From the NCBI RefSeq assembly GCF_001673635.1, contig NZ_LZMH01000028.1:52767-116766 (forward strand): DNA of 64,000 bases, in the 5' to 3' direction. Of the stretch, positions 1-9,386 are shown one piece after another; position 1 is the stretch's first letter; each line of letters begins with the position of its first letter. The stretch is from Mycobacterium asiaticum (lineage in GTDB: Bacteria > Actinomycetota > Actinomycetes > Mycobacteriales > Mycobacteriaceae). The notes beneath the pieces were generated by a model that saw only the letters and a list, made by a program, of their open reading frames with translations, ran no database searches and was not told the DNA's origin. The position numbers and the translations under genes are program-made.

Positions 1-427
1 TCTCGGCGTACTCCGCCTCGGTGGCGGCGATGGCGGGGGTGTTCTGGCCGAAGATGTTGGTCGCGATCAGGGCCAGCAGCAGAACGCGGTTGGCCGCGAC
101 CGCAGGTGGCGGAACGGTGCCCGCAAACGCCGTCTCATAAGCCGCAGCCGCCGCTTTGGCCTGCATTGCGGCCTGTTCGGCCTGCGTAGCGGTGTTGGTC
201 AGCCAGGCGACATACGGCGTTGCCGCGGTGGCCATCGCCATCGCGGCCGGCCCGTGCCACGACCCGACCGTCAAACCCTGCACCGTCGAGCCGTAGGACG
301 CCGCACTGGAATGCAGTTCCGCTGCCAAGGCGTCCCACGCCGCCGCAGCGGCGAGCATGGGTCCGGAGCCAGCCCCCATATACATCCGTCCAGAGTTGAT
401 CTCTGGAGGTAACGCCCCGAAGTCCAT
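1..427 (-). CDS. PPE family protein, N-terminal part (cut by left edge)
   Basis: This is the N-terminal 142 residues of a PPE protein; the rest lies outside the window. It starts at ATG 427 behind a GGAGGGGAG ribosome-binding site and begins [16 protein letters not shown]. The PPE domain is recognisable from the PPE motif at residues 7-9, the WHGPAA segment and the [16 protein letters not shown] stretch that normally precedes MWAQD. PPE proteins pair with PE proteins, bind EspG chaperones and leave through ESX secretion systems. It is the last of six PPE genes downstream of eccA5. The C-terminal subtype (SVP or other) cannot be seen, although all the complete neighbours are SVP type. Confidence 0.93.
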   Translation of the reverse strand, partial: MDFGALPPEINSGRMYMGAGSGPMLAAAAAWDALAAELHSSAASYGSTVQGLTVGSWHGPAAMAMATAATPYVAWLTNTATQAEQAAMQAKAAAAAYETAFAGTVPPPAVAANRVLLLALIATNIFGQNTPAIAATEAEYAE

Positions 428-837
428 CTACTCCCCTCCGGTCCCCTTGTGGGCGCCATCGTAATCACCGGTTTACACATCCGTCCGCATTGCTGACGGA
501 GCTCATATGAAACTCACCAGGTATCCCAATGGCGCTCCGCAAAATTCGCTTGGCGGAGCCGGAGGGGCAGATCGACATCCCTTGATCAGGACTTTTGCCG
601 GAACTGAATGATCCGGTGTCCTTTACCACGGCGATGTTGCCTGTTGATTACTCGGGTCGATGACTGCTTAGCCAGAAATGAAATAGGCCGAGAAGGGGGC
701 ACGCGAATAAAACGTCTAAAAGCACCCAGAACCGGTGCTGGCACACGCCACTACAGCAAAGTGTGAGGACCGCTTTACCGCACCGTTACAAAACGGTCGG
801 GCACACCGGCCGGACCGCTAATTGACGCCCGCTAACG
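428..837. other. 410-bp gap with no gene
   Basis: No credible coding frame is seen. The gap separates the DUF732 gene from the truncated PPE gene and is clearly more AT-rich than its neighbours, so it probably carries the promoter of that PPE gene on the minus strand. A small hairpin, ACCGTT-ACAA-AACGGT (782-797), lies about 40 bases past the DUF732 stop and could help end that transcript, but it is weak. Confidence 0.5.
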
Positions 838-1161
838 TCAGCTCTTGGAAAGGTGTTGCGGGCAGAAATATTTCGCCGCTATGACCGCGAACTGCGCTGC
901 GGCGTCCATATTGAACGACGGGTTGTGCGTCTTTACGTCGTTGACCAGTTCCAGACCGGACTCGCCGTTGCTCAAGCACGTGCACACCGCGTGGGCCGAG
1001 CCGATGGCCGCAGCCGGGTTGCTGTAACCGATGTCGGCGCCATGCAGGGCTGCGAGGAAACCCGGGTCGTCGCCGCCCGGTCCGTCGTCGGGGTCGGCGT
1101 AAGCGGGCGCGGCGAGACCGATCACGGCGGCGGCGCCGATCAGCATGAGTAGCAGTTTCAT
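838..1161 (-). CDS. Small secreted DUF732 protein
   Basis: This 107-residue protein has a clean Sec signal peptide: MKLLLM, a hydrophobic stretch, and an AYA|D cleavage site near residue 22. The mature part fits DUF732, with a cysteine in the HAVCTC segment and a second in the KYFCPQ segment, probably forming a disulfide. DUF732 proteins are small exported mycobacterial proteins of unknown function. It starts at ATG 1161 behind AAAGGAG, only 36 bases after the stop of the PPE gene at 1198-2610, so the two are probably cotranscribed. A second PPE-DUF732 pair with the same layout lies at 19957-21542. Confidence 0.85.
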   Translation of the reverse strand: MKLLLMLIGAAAVIGLAAPAYADPDDGPGGDDPGFLAALHGADIGYSNPAAAIGSAHAVCTCLSNGESGLELVNDVKTHNPSFNMDAAAQFAVIAAKYFCPQHLSKS

Positions 1162-1197
1162 GACACTCCTTTCGTGCTCTGCTGCAAGGTCTTTGGG

Positions 1198-2610
1198 TTA
1201 CAAACCCAGTTGCGCGTCCGGCGGCACGACCCTGGCCTTCTCGCCCTTCGCCAGGTGTACCGCGTGGATACCGGGTTTCTTCGCCAGCTGTTCGAGCAGG
1301 CTGTCCAGACCCTCTTGGTCGACGGTGTGGTGCTGAACGCTTTCCGGCTTCTCAGAGATCTGCGCGACCAGCCGCTTGAGCTTCTCGGGCGACTTGAGGT
1401 CTTTGAGGTCCTTGACCGGAGTGAGACGGCCCCGCACGCCGGTGCCGGCCAGGGCACCGGGCGCCCCTGCGCCCAGGGCACTTCCGGCCATGCCTGCCAG
1501 TGACATCGAGCTCAGCAGGCTGCCCGCGCCGAGTTCGGCCGCCGGCACCGCCTCCGGCCCGGCTGCCGACAAGGCCGCCGCGACAGTCTGGATGGCCGGA
1601 GTGTTGGCGGTCCAACTCGGCGGAACGGTAAGAGATCCGACCAACATGCCCCGACCGAAGTTTGCCGAGGTGCTCGCCGACCCGGCCCCGGTCAGCCAGC
1701 CGCGGCCCCAGTTCGGGGCCAGCAGCCCGCCGCCCAGCGCATCTTTGGGAAGCTCACCAAGGATCGACCCGGGTTTGATCCCGAACTTGAGCACCTGGGA
1801 TACCGGGAAGTTGATCAACAACCCGATGTCATTGAACTGGGTTGTAAAACCAAGTGGGACTTTGACTGCCGAGTAGAGCGCCGTGAAGGTCGACGCCCCG
1901 GCCGGCCCGAACAGACCGTTCAGCATTCCGGTAATGGTGGCGGTGTAGTCGCTGCTCAAGTTGGCGAGCACCTGCAACATTTCCGACACCGGGTTGCCCG
2001 CCGCCAGGATCGATTGAACGGCGTTACCGGCCGCGGTGCCGGCGGATTGACTGGCCGCCAGCGCCTGGTTGGCCAGTCCGCCGCTGTTGACGATTTGCGG
2101 CGGCTCGGCGAAGGGCGTCACCTGACTTGCCGCCGCCGCAGAACCGGCATAGCTGTCCATCGCCACCGCATCCTGGGCCCACATCTCGCTGTACTGGGCC
2201 TCGGTGGCGGCGATCGCCGCGGTGTTCTGGCCGAACAGGTTGGTTGCCACCAGTGATGCCAATTGCGTTCGATTGGCCGCGATCTCGACTGGCGGCACGT
2301 GTCCGGCGAAGGCGGCCTCGTATGCCGCCGCCGCCGCGGTAGCCTGTGTCGCGGCCTGGGCGGCCTGCGCGGCAGTGGCGCTCATCCACGTCACGTAGGG
2401 CGTCGCGGCCGCCGCCATCGCCAGTGAGGACGGACCCACCCACGGCCCACTCGTCAGGCTCGCGATCACCGAACCGTATGACGCTGCGGTGGACTGCAAT
2501 TCGGTCGCCAGGCCATTCCAGGCCGCGGCGGCGTCGAGCAATGGGCCTGCTCCCGGGCCGGTGTACATCCGACCCGAATTGACCTCCGGTGGAAACGCTG
2601 CGTAAAACAT
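1198..2610 (-). CDS. PPE-SVP protein with charged C-terminal tail
   Basis: This is a 470-residue PPE protein. The PPE domain covers about residues 1-180 ([24 protein letters not shown], then YSEMWAQDAVAMDSYAG). A GSLTVPPSW motif near residue 325 is a variant of the SVP signature GxxSVPxxW. Most SVP proteins end soon after in a YGFKP-like tail, but here the last 75 or so residues are lysine- and glutamate-rich and helical-looking (KDLKDLKSPEKLKRL, then KKPGIHAVHLAKGEKARVV). It is expected to be an ESX-5 substrate paired with a PE protein and EspG5. It follows another PPE gene by 76 bases and precedes a DUF732 gene by 36 bases, suggesting one transcript. Confidence 0.9.
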   Translation of the reverse strand: MFYAAFPPEVNSGRMYTGPGAGPLLDAAAAWNGLATELQSTAASYGSVIASLTSGPWVGPSSLAMAAAATPYVTWMSATAAQAAQAATQATAAAAAYEAAFAGHVPPVEIAANRTQLASLVATNLFGQNTAAIAATEAQYSEMWAQDAVAMDSYAGSAAAASQVTPFAEPPQIVNSGGLANQALAASQSAGTAAGNAVQSILAAGNPVSEMLQVLANLSSDYTATITGMLNGLFGPAGASTFTALYSAVKVPLGFTTQFNDIGLLINFPVSQVLKFGIKPGSILGELPKDALGGGLLAPNWGRGWLTGAGSASTSANFGRGMLVGSLTVPPSWTANTPAIQTVAAALSAAGPEAVPAAELGAGSLLSSMSLAGMAGSALGAGAPGALAGTGVRGRLTPVKDLKDLKSPEKLKRLVAQISEKPESVQHHTVDQEGLDSLLEQLAKKPGIHAVHLAKGEKARVVPPDAQLGL

Positions 2611-2686
2611 CTCTACCTACCCCCTACCCGGAGTGCGCATTGAATGGCTTGTGCGAAGTGAAATTTCGTCGTCACCCGCATGACCG

Positions 2687-4003
2687 TCACTCGTCCTCGA
2701 GTGCGGGTAGCACAAAGATCATGGCCGCGGCGGGGTCGGCCTCAGCGACGACACCACCGAGTGAACTTGCCACGGCGCCGCCACTGCCACCGGAGGTCGC
2801 CACTGTCGCTCCCAGGGCCCGTCCGGCCAGGCTGGACAGGGCCATCTGGCCGAAAACGCCGGTCTCGCCCAGCGATGCGGTCGGAGCCGCTGCCGCCGCC
2901 AGATTGGCGGACAGGGTCTGGGCAACCGTGCGGATAGCGGGGGCGGCGGTGGTCCAGCCTTGCGGCACAGACAGACCTCCGACCAGGGCCGCGCGGCCCA
3001 TGGCACCCGAGGCTGCGCCGCTGACCGACGTCGCGCTGCTCAGGTGTGGAGCGAGCGATTGCGCGATCGGCGCCAGCGTCCCGGAGATGGGTGTGGCCGG
3101 AGTCAAGAAGGCCTGCAGACCTTGACCGTTCTGGCCGTAGGCGTAGACCTGGCCAAATGACAGGAACGGCCCACCTGGGATGGAGGTGAAGCCCTGCGCG
3201 GAGAACGGGCCGGTAAGAACGCTGAAGATCGAGTTGAAGTTCGTCAGGTCCGTCATCAATCCCGGCGGCAGCGTCAGCGAACCGATCTGCGGCAGCGCGA
3301 GTCCGGGCAGGAACGACGTCGACCCGGTGGTCGGTGACGCCGCAATCGTCGACGCAAGGCCTTGCAGCGCATTCGGCAGTGAGCTGACCAGCTGACCCAA
3401 CTGTGTGGTGACATCCCCACCGGTGGCTGCACCGGTGGCCTGTGACACCGCGGCAGCCTGCGCGGCCGCACCGGCGTCGTTGGTGGTCTGGGGAGGTTCG
3501 GTGAAGGGCGTCAATTGCGTTGCTGTTGCCGATGATCCGGCGTATGCATACATCGCGGCGGCATCCTGGGCCCACATCTCCGCATACAGTGCCTCGGTCG
3601 CCGCGATAGCCGGCGTGTTCTGGCCGAGGAAATTCGTGGCGATCAGCGCCATCAACTGCGCCCGGTTCGCCGCAATTACAGGCGGGGGAACCGTTGCGGC
3701 AAAGGCGGTTTCGTAGGCCGCCGCGGCGATCTTGGCTTGCGCGGCCGTCTGGTCGGCGCGGGTGGCGGTGGCCGAGATCCACGACACGAACGGTGCGACC
3801 GCAGCCGACATTGCAATCGCCGTGGGTCCGTGCCAGGACCCAGACGTCAACCCCTCCAGGGTGGAAGCGTAAGCCGCTGCAGTGGAATGCATTTCGGCAG
3901 CCAGCGCGTCCCATGCCACGGCGGCTGTCAACATCGGGCCGGCGCCCGGGCCGGTGTACATGCGCCCCGAGTTGATCTCAGGCGGTAGCGCCCCGTAATC
4001 CAT
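2687..4003 (-). CDS. PPE-SVP family protein
   Basis: This is a 438-residue PPE protein starting at ATG 4003 ([20 protein letters not shown]). The PPE domain contains WHGP and [17 protein letters not shown]. The SVP signature reads GGLSVPQGW near residue 345. The C terminus ends in [11 protein letters not shown] rather than the RYGFKP ending of other members, so it belongs to a different SVP subgroup. It is predicted to be a surface or secreted ESX-5 substrate. A 650-base leader precedes it, and it probably heads a transcript with the downstream PPE and DUF732 genes. Confidence 0.92.
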   Translation of the reverse strand: MDYGALPPEINSGRMYTGPGAGPMLTAAVAWDALAAEMHSTAAAYASTLEGLTSGSWHGPTAIAMSAAVAPFVSWISATATRADQTAAQAKIAAAAYETAFAATVPPPVIAANRAQLMALIATNFLGQNTPAIAATEALYAEMWAQDAAAMYAYAGSSATATQLTPFTEPPQTTNDAGAAAQAAAVSQATGAATGGDVTTQLGQLVSSLPNALQGLASTIAASPTTGSTSFLPGLALPQIGSLTLPPGLMTDLTNFNSIFSVLTGPFSAQGFTSIPGGPFLSFGQVYAYGQNGQGLQAFLTPATPISGTLAPIAQSLAPHLSSATSVSGAASGAMGRAALVGGLSVPQGWTTAAPAIRTVAQTLSANLAAAAAPTASLGETGVFGQMALSSLAGRALGATVATSGGSGGAVASSLGGVVAEADPAAAMIFVLPALEDE

Positions 4004-4655
4004 GCGTATTACCCCTTATTCCGGCCGGCCTCAGACGGCAGCGCTGCCCCTGCGGTGAAGTTGCCCCCCACGGATCCGTTCATTTCCGTATATTGGTTAA
4101 CACTTTCCATTGAATCTATTTTCGTCTCGTTTCTGCCGTGTAATCGCGAGGTGAACAAGAACTCTCACTTTCTCACTTGAGCGCGTGATATCAGGCGCGA
4201 AGAAATGATATTTCTGGCAAACGCGCAGGCCAGGCCATATAAAGCAGGGACTACCCCGGCTATAGTAAATCTGACTTCGCTAATTCAAAGCGTGCTGAAT
4301 AAACGTCCAAATTAGACGAATGTGAAACTCAACAAATGTGAGCGTTAATCATGCCGATTACGGCAACGCCGGGCTCTCATCGAGACCGCGGAAGGCACCA
4401 TTGTGTCGAATCACTGCAGATATGCGGACCCCATCCCTCCTCGCATGTGCCCGGGCGGTCAGGAGTTGGTGGCTGTGCCTGTTGCCCGGACACCGCCGAT
4501 GCCGCCCCGGTCGCACTGAGCGTCACGGCGAGTTCTCGTACCGTTAAGAAACAAACATAGGCAAAAGGTTAGGAAACGGTATGCCCGAAGCGCTGTTACC
4601 TGCCTGCCACGTTGCTGGAGGTTCGCTGAGAACCGTATTCCCGCAGCTCAGCGGC
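4004..4655. other. 652-bp AT-richer gap upstream of a PPE gene
   Basis: I see no gene here. The stretch from about 4080 to 4330 is unusually AT-rich for this genome and lies directly upstream of the PPE gene that starts at 4003, so it is the likely promoter and 5' leader region. Short frames on either strand have no ribosome-binding site and no recognisable product. Confidence 0.5.
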
Positions 4656-5828
4656 CTACCCTGCGGCGGGTGGTCGGGTAACGAAGGTTGGTTTGAACCC
4701 GTACTGCGGGACCGCGCGACCGAATGGCTGGCTCGCGACGCTGCCCAATGGGACGCCCGGCACGCCGGCCGGTCCCGCTGCTGGCGGCGCCACCATCGGC
4801 GTGCCACCGAGTACGGAATGCAGTGGGCCGTTCAGCGGGGCGGCGGCCGTCCAGGCCGGCGGCACCGAGAGCTTGCCGACGATGCCGGAATTGCCGGTGC
4901 CGGCGGCGACCAATCCGCGCAATCCGCCACCGACGGCGTCCACCTGACCCAGGGCCGCTATCGGTCCGGGCGCGGCGACGTTCTGAGCCGCGCCCGCCGC
5001 GCCCGCCACTTCCGAGGTGGCCGACGTGCCCAACAGGCTAGACAGGGTTCCCACGGTGGCGCCCGGTGTGAATGCCCCGGTGGAAGTGATGGTGTTCCAG
5101 ATGTTTGCGTTCGGCCCCCAGGCGTTGAGGAATCCCTCCAACCCGCCCGCTCCGGTGGTGCCATTGGTTCCGGCCAGGGCCTGAAGTGCCCCCGGCACGG
5201 CTGATATCAATTGCGACAATGCGCTCTGCTGGCCGGCGGCCGCGGCGCCGGCCTGGCTGACCGCGGCGGCTTGAGCGGCCGGTCCGCCGGGACTGGTCGT
5301 CTGCATCGGCTCGACGAAGGGGCTCAACTCCGTCGCCGCGGCCGACGAGGCCGCATATCCGTACATGGCGGCGGCGTCCTGTGCCCACATCTCGGCGTAC
5401 TGCGCTTCCGTCGCCGCGATCGCCGGGGTGTTCTGGCCCAGGATGTTCGTGGCGACCAGCGTCGCCAACTGAGCGCGATTCGCCGCGATCAGCGGTGGCG
5501 GCACGGTTGCGGCGAATGCCGCTTCATACGCGGCGGCGGCGGCCTCGGCTTGCGCCGCCGTCTCCTCAGTCGCGGTGGCCGTCGCGCTCATCCACGCAAC
5601 GTAAGGAGCGGCCGCCGCGGCCATCGCGGTGGAAGCCGGACCGAACCATTCTTCCCCCGTCAGCGCCGAGAGCACCGCCCCGTATGACAGGGCCGACGCG
5701 CGCAGCTCCGTGGCCAGCCCCTTCCAGGCCGAAGCCGCAGCCAACATCGGGCCGGAGCCCGCTCCGGTGTACATGCGCGCGGAATTGATCTCCGGTGGCA
5801 AGGCTGCAAAATCCAGCACAGCGGTCAT
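4656..5828 (-). CDS. PPE-SVP family protein
   Basis: This 390-residue PPE protein starts at ATG 5828, six bases after a strong GGGGGAGG site, giving [20 protein letters not shown]. The PPE domain has [33 protein letters not shown] and, further on, the SVP signature GKLSVPPAW. It ends YGFKPTFVTRPPAAG, the typical tail of one SVP subgroup and very close to the tail of the PPE at 6429. The gene stands alone, with about 600 bases before and 650 after it. Its leader contains a block shared with the leader of the PPE gene at 7674-8945. Confidence 0.93.
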   Translation of the reverse strand: MTAVLDFAALPPEINSARMYTGAGSGPMLAAASAWKGLATELRASALSYGAVLSALTGEEWFGPASTAMAAAAAPYVAWMSATATATEETAAQAEAAAAAYEAAFAATVPPPLIAANRAQLATLVATNILGQNTPAIAATEAQYAEMWAQDAAAMYGYAASSAAATELSPFVEPMQTTSPGGPAAQAAAVSQAGAAAAGQQSALSQLISAVPGALQALAGTNGTTGAGGLEGFLNAWGPNANIWNTITSTGAFTPGATVGTLSSLLGTSATSEVAGAAGAAQNVAAPGPIAALGQVDAVGGGLRGLVAAGTGNSGIVGKLSVPPAWTAAAPLNGPLHSVLGGTPMVAPPAAGPAGVPGVPLGSVASQPFGRAVPQYGFKPTFVTRPPAAG

Positions 5829-5956
5829 CGGTGGCCTCCCCCACTAATGCCAAATCCGATTTCGGGCAGCCGGCATCGCGAATTCATGCGGCAAATTTGC
5901 GCACAGCAATTACGCGCGTCTGCGACAGAATTACGAGCAGACGGTGATTAACGCCA

Positions 5957-6185
5957 GAGCCGATTCAGCTTGCGAATACAGCGCCCGGGTCGGATCGAAA
6001 CGAAATGGTCGTCGATCTCAGATAGGAACTATCGCCGGGACTCACTCCGCTCTCACCTCCTTCGGGCCAGGGCACACGGGGATGCCATGCGCACGCGACA
6101 CAGAGATGAGGCAACAGCGGCAAAACCGCTGGGCCAGCACCTCTCTCGACAGAGCTTTGGCACCACACGGCGTATCCGGCGGGTA
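5957..6185 (-). repeat. Duplicated PPE leader block, copy A
   Basis: This block is recognisably homologous to 9128-9312. Shared segments in the same order include GCCGATTC, CGGATCG-AA-G-AATGGTC-TCGA, CACCTCC, GGGCACACGGG and CGTATC near the end. It lies about 130 bases upstream of the PPE start at 5828, within the gene-free gap 5829-6428. The matching copy has an equivalent place before another PPE gene, so the block is probably a promoter or leader carried along in a duplication. No other function is visible in this gap. Confidence 0.72.
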
Positions 6186-6428
6186 CCGGAAGCCACTTGG
6201 GCTCAACCCTTAAGCCGGGAAGAGCTGTCCTGACCCTGGGCGTCTTTCGACGTTCGAGGTCAGTGGCCTGTGTCCGTGCAGACGCCTCACCTAGCGAGGT
6301 GCATGCAAAGGCCATCGTGGCACTGAAGTCGGTAAGAGTCAACTCGGCACGCTGACGAAAGTCGGCGCGGACCAAAAACAAATGTGAGATGTTTTTTCGC
6401 GGGGTCGCGCACGAATTTATCGGCGCAA

Positions 6429-7634
6429 TTATCCGGCCGCGACCGGACGGGGCATGATGGTCAGTTTGAAGCCGTAGCGCGGGCCGTTGCCCCAACTCCG
6501 CGCGTACGCGTTGGCGGCGGGCATGCCGGGCAGTCCCGGCGTCCCCGCCGCAGCAGGCGCCGCCCCGGTCGGGGTCGAACCGGTCCCGGTCATCGCGATG
6601 CCACCGCGACCGGCGGCCTCGACGACGGTGGTCCAACTCGGCGGCACCGACAACCGCCCCACCAGGGTGGCCTGGTGGGCTCCGGCGCTCACTCCCCCGG
6701 CACCCGATTGTGCGCCGGTCAGCCCGGCGCTGACGGACGCCGCATCGGCGGCGGCGGGCGCAGCGGCCCCGGATCCGCCCTCGGCCACCGCCTCGACGTC
6801 GGCGATCGAGTCGGTGACGGCGGGACTGATCACCGCCGGCGACACGTACTGGGCTGCCACGAACCCGTTCAACAGATCGGAGTTCAGGAATATCCCGTAG
6901 GGGTTGCCGTCGTTGCCGTCCAGGAAGTTCAAAATGTCGGCGAGCAGCCCCGTCTGCGGCAGCGAATCGAAGGGCGATGACTCCGCAGGCGAAGCGAGTT
7001 GTTGCAAGCTTGCCGGCACCGCGGACATCAGTTGCGGTAGTTCGCTCTGAGTGAGTCCGGACCCGGTGGCGTGGGCCACCGCCGCGGCCTGCCCGGCGGA
7101 CCCGGACGGGTCGGTGATCGGTTCGGGTTCGGTGAAGGGCGTCAACGCTGCGGCGTCGGCGGCGCTGACGGCATAGGCATACATCGCGGTGGCATCCTGC
7201 GCCCACATCTCCGCGTATTCGGCTTCGGTCGCGGCGATGGCAGGGGTGTTGATGCCGAGGAAATTCGTGGCGATCAGTGCCAGCAACCGGGCCCGGTTGG
7301 CGGCCACTACGGGTGGGGGCACCGTCATGGCGAACGCGGCCTCGAAGGCCGCCGCCGCAGCCGCAGCCTGACCGGCGGTCTGCTCGGCCTGCGAGCCGGT
7401 GACGCTGAGCCACATGACGTACGGCGCCACCGCTGCGGCCATCGCCGCCGACGCCGGGCCCAGCCACCCGTCACCGATCAGGGTCGCTATCACCGACTCG
7501 TAAGCCGTTGCGGTCAAACGCATTTCCGCGGCAATGGCGTCCCAGGCCGTCATCGCGGCCAGCATCGGCGCCGCACCGGGACCGGTGTACATGCGCAGCG
7601 AGTTGACTTCAGGTGGGAGTGCTCCGTAATCCAA
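6429..7634 (-). CDS. PPE-SVP family protein
   Basis: This is a PPE protein of 401 residues if it starts at TTG 7634. That start gives the canonical [16 protein letters not shown] and sits eight bases after AAGGAGG; the upstream GTG at 7643 directly abuts the ribosome-binding site. The PPE domain has WLGP and [17 protein letters not shown] central segment, FLDGNDGNPYGIFLNS, is also present in the PPE gene just upstream, and the SVP signature is GRLSVPPSW. The tail is RYGFKLTIMPRPVAAG. The gene follows the PPE at 7674-8945 by about 40 bases, so the two are a cotranscribed tandem duplicate. Confidence 0.92.
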   Translation of the reverse strand: MDYGALPPEVNSLRMYTGPGAAPMLAAMTAWDAIAAEMRLTATAYESVIATLIGDGWLGPASAAMAAAVAPYVMWLSVTGSQAEQTAGQAAAAAAAFEAAFAMTVPPPVVAANRARLLALIATNFLGINTPAIAATEAEYAEMWAQDATAMYAYAVSAADAAALTPFTEPEPITDPSGSAGQAAAVAHATGSGLTQSELPQLMSAVPASLQQLASPAESSPFDSLPQTGLLADILNFLDGNDGNPYGIFLNSDLLNGFVAAQYVSPAVISPAVTDSIADVEAVAEGGSGAAAPAAADAASVSAGLTGAQSGAGGVSAGAHQATLVGRLSVPPSWTTVVEAAGRGGIAMTGTGSTPTGAAPAAAGTPGLPGMPAANAYARSWGNGPRYGFKLTIMPRPVAAG

Positions 7635-7673
7635 TACCAGCACCTCCTTAACCGACGGTGGTTCTCCCTCCTG

Positions 7674-8945
7674 TCAGCCCGCAGCCGGTGGGCGCCCCAT
7701 GATCGTCGGACGGAAGCCATAGCGCGGCGGGTTGCCGAAGCTGTGGCCGTACATGCCCGGAGCGGGCATGCCGGGGAAACCGGGCACGCCGGAGGCGGCC
7801 GCCGGCGCGACGGCGGTACTGGTCCACCCACCACCGGCGGTAGCCGCGCCGGCATGGTTGACCACCGAGGTGGCCGCGGTCCAGGTCTGCGGCACGGACA
7901 ACCGACCGACCACCGCCGACTGGTTGATGCCTGCCGTCACGCCGCCGCTGCCCGTGGCGAAGGAGGCCTCGGCCACATCCATCAACGGGGGAAGGTTGGT
8001 CGGATTGGCCGGCGACTCCGCCGGTATCCAGGATGGGTTGCCTGAGCCAGAGCCCATCGGCGGCACCCCGGCTCCTTCCTCCGCTCCCAGGGCAACCGCA
8101 TTGATATCGGCCAGACCCGCAAAGACCGCGGGGGCCACGATGGCGGGGCTGGTATACCCGGCCGAGACGAACCCGTTGACCAGGGTGGAATTCAGGAAGA
8201 TCCCGTACGGATTACCGTCGTTGCCGTCCAGGAAATTGAGGATGTTGGCAAGCAGGTCGGCGCCCGGGAAAGCTTCGGCCGTTGCCGCTGGCGCGGCCAG
8301 CCCCTGCAGGGTGGACGGGACCGAAGACATGAGCTGCGAAAGCTGCGACTGGGCCACGGTGCCCGTAGCGCTGCCGGCTGCTTGGGTGACCGCCCCCGCC
8401 TGAGCCGCCTGGCCGGCCGGGTCGGTGACCTGGGCCGGCGGGGTGAACGGTGTCAGCGTCGAGGCCACCGCCGAGCTGGTGGCGTAGCCGTACATCGCCG
8501 CCGCGTCCTGGGCCCACATCTCGCCATAGGCGGCCTCGTTCGCCGCGATCGCGGGTGTGTTCTGGCCGAGCAGGTTGGTTGCGACAAGCATCTGCAACTG
8601 CGCGCGGTTTGCGGCGACGGCCGTCGGGGGCACCGTCATCGCATACGCGGCGTCATAGGCAGCCGCCGCTGCCGCCGCCTGGCCGGCGGCCTCCTCGGCC
8701 TTCACCCCGGTGAGGCTCATCCAGGTCAGATACGGGGTGATCGCGGACAGCATCGACTCCGATGCCGGCCCCAGCCAGCCGTCACCGGTCAGCACGGAGA
8801 TCACCGTGTCATACCCGGCTGCCGTCGCATGGAGCTCGGCGGCCAGGCGGTCCCAGGCGGCAACCGCGGCCAGCAAGGGTGCCGAACCGGGCCCGGTGTA
8901 CATGCGCAGTGAGTTGACTTCAGGGGGTAGCGCGCCGAAATCCAC
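7674..8945 (-). CDS. PPE-SVP family protein
   Basis: This PPE protein has 423 residues from GTG 8945, chosen because it gives the canonical [19 protein letters not shown] 8954 and TTG 9002 are longer in-frame alternatives. The PPE domain has WLGP and [16 protein letters not shown]. The middle carries FLDGNDGNPYGIFLNS, shared with the next PPE gene, and the SVP signature is GRLSVPQTW. The tail is RYGFRPTIMGRPPAAG. It is the first gene after eccA5 on this strand, separated by about 440 bases, so it probably has its own promoter rather than belonging to the eccD5-eccA5 transcript. Confidence 0.92.
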   Translation of the reverse strand: MDFGALPPEVNSLRMYTGPGSAPLLAAVAAWDRLAAELHATAAGYDTVISVLTGDGWLGPASESMLSAITPYLTWMSLTGVKAEEAAGQAAAAAAAYDAAYAMTVPPTAVAANRAQLQMLVATNLLGQNTPAIAANEAAYGEMWAQDAAAMYGYATSSAVASTLTPFTPPAQVTDPAGQAAQAGAVTQAAGSATGTVAQSQLSQLMSSVPSTLQGLAAPAATAEAFPGADLLANILNFLDGNDGNPYGIFLNSTLVNGFVSAGYTSPAIVAPAVFAGLADINAVALGAEEGAGVPPMGSGSGNPSWIPAESPANPTNLPPLMDVAEASFATGSGGVTAGINQSAVVGRLSVPQTWTAATSVVNHAGAATAGGGWTSTAVAPAAASGVPGFPGMPAPGMYGHSFGNPPRYGFRPTIMGRPPAAG

Positions 8946-9127
8946 CGCAATCACCGCCCGCCCGCGGAGTCGGGATGCGAGGTGAACAACTTTCTGACGC
9001 AATGATATTGAGCGGAAGGCATCGGACTCTCCTAACGGATGGTCCGACCCAGCTACGGGCCTTGGCCGCTGTGGTGGTGTCGGGGTGCTTCCGAAAGCGT
9101 GGATGCCGCGCGTCGGATATGTGCGCC

Positions 9128-9312
9128 AGCCGATTCCGACGACGGGAAAGCGCCGTGACCGGATCGGAAAGGAATGGTCATCGAATTCGTACAGTCGCTG
9201 TTGATCGGCTCAGTGGGGCCCCACCTCCCGTCGCCGTCGGGGCACACGGGAGCGCCACCGTGATCGCATTCTGCTCGTTCTGGCCCGAGTTGCACACAGC
9301 GTATCGGGCCGA
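9128..9312 (-). repeat. Duplicated PPE leader block, copy B
   Basis: This is the partner of the block at 5957-6185, with the same ordered matches (GCCGATTC, CGGATCGGAAAGGAATGGTC, CACCTCC, GGGCACACGGG, CGTATCGGG). It lies about 180 bases upstream of the PPE start at 8945, in the gene-free gap 8946-9386 between that gene and eccA5. Conservation of non-coding sequence between two diverged paralogues suggests that it carries regulatory sequence. I cannot pick out a -10 box with confidence. Confidence 0.72.
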
Positions 9313-9386
9313 AGCGGTAGCGGAGTGGTGTTAGGCAGAACAGATAGTTCGTGCCGCGCGGGCGTTTTGCCGGGCGCTTGGGGACG

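Noticed and set aside
5965..7467. 500-codon minus-strand frame overlapping a PPE gene in another phase
   Set aside because: The PPE frame is certain; this frame is Arg/Gly-rich and runs on through the leader repeat.
9003..9386. A lipT-like gene after eccA5 as recalled in M. tuberculosis
   Set aside because: No lipase frame is present; the gap holds only the PPE leader block.
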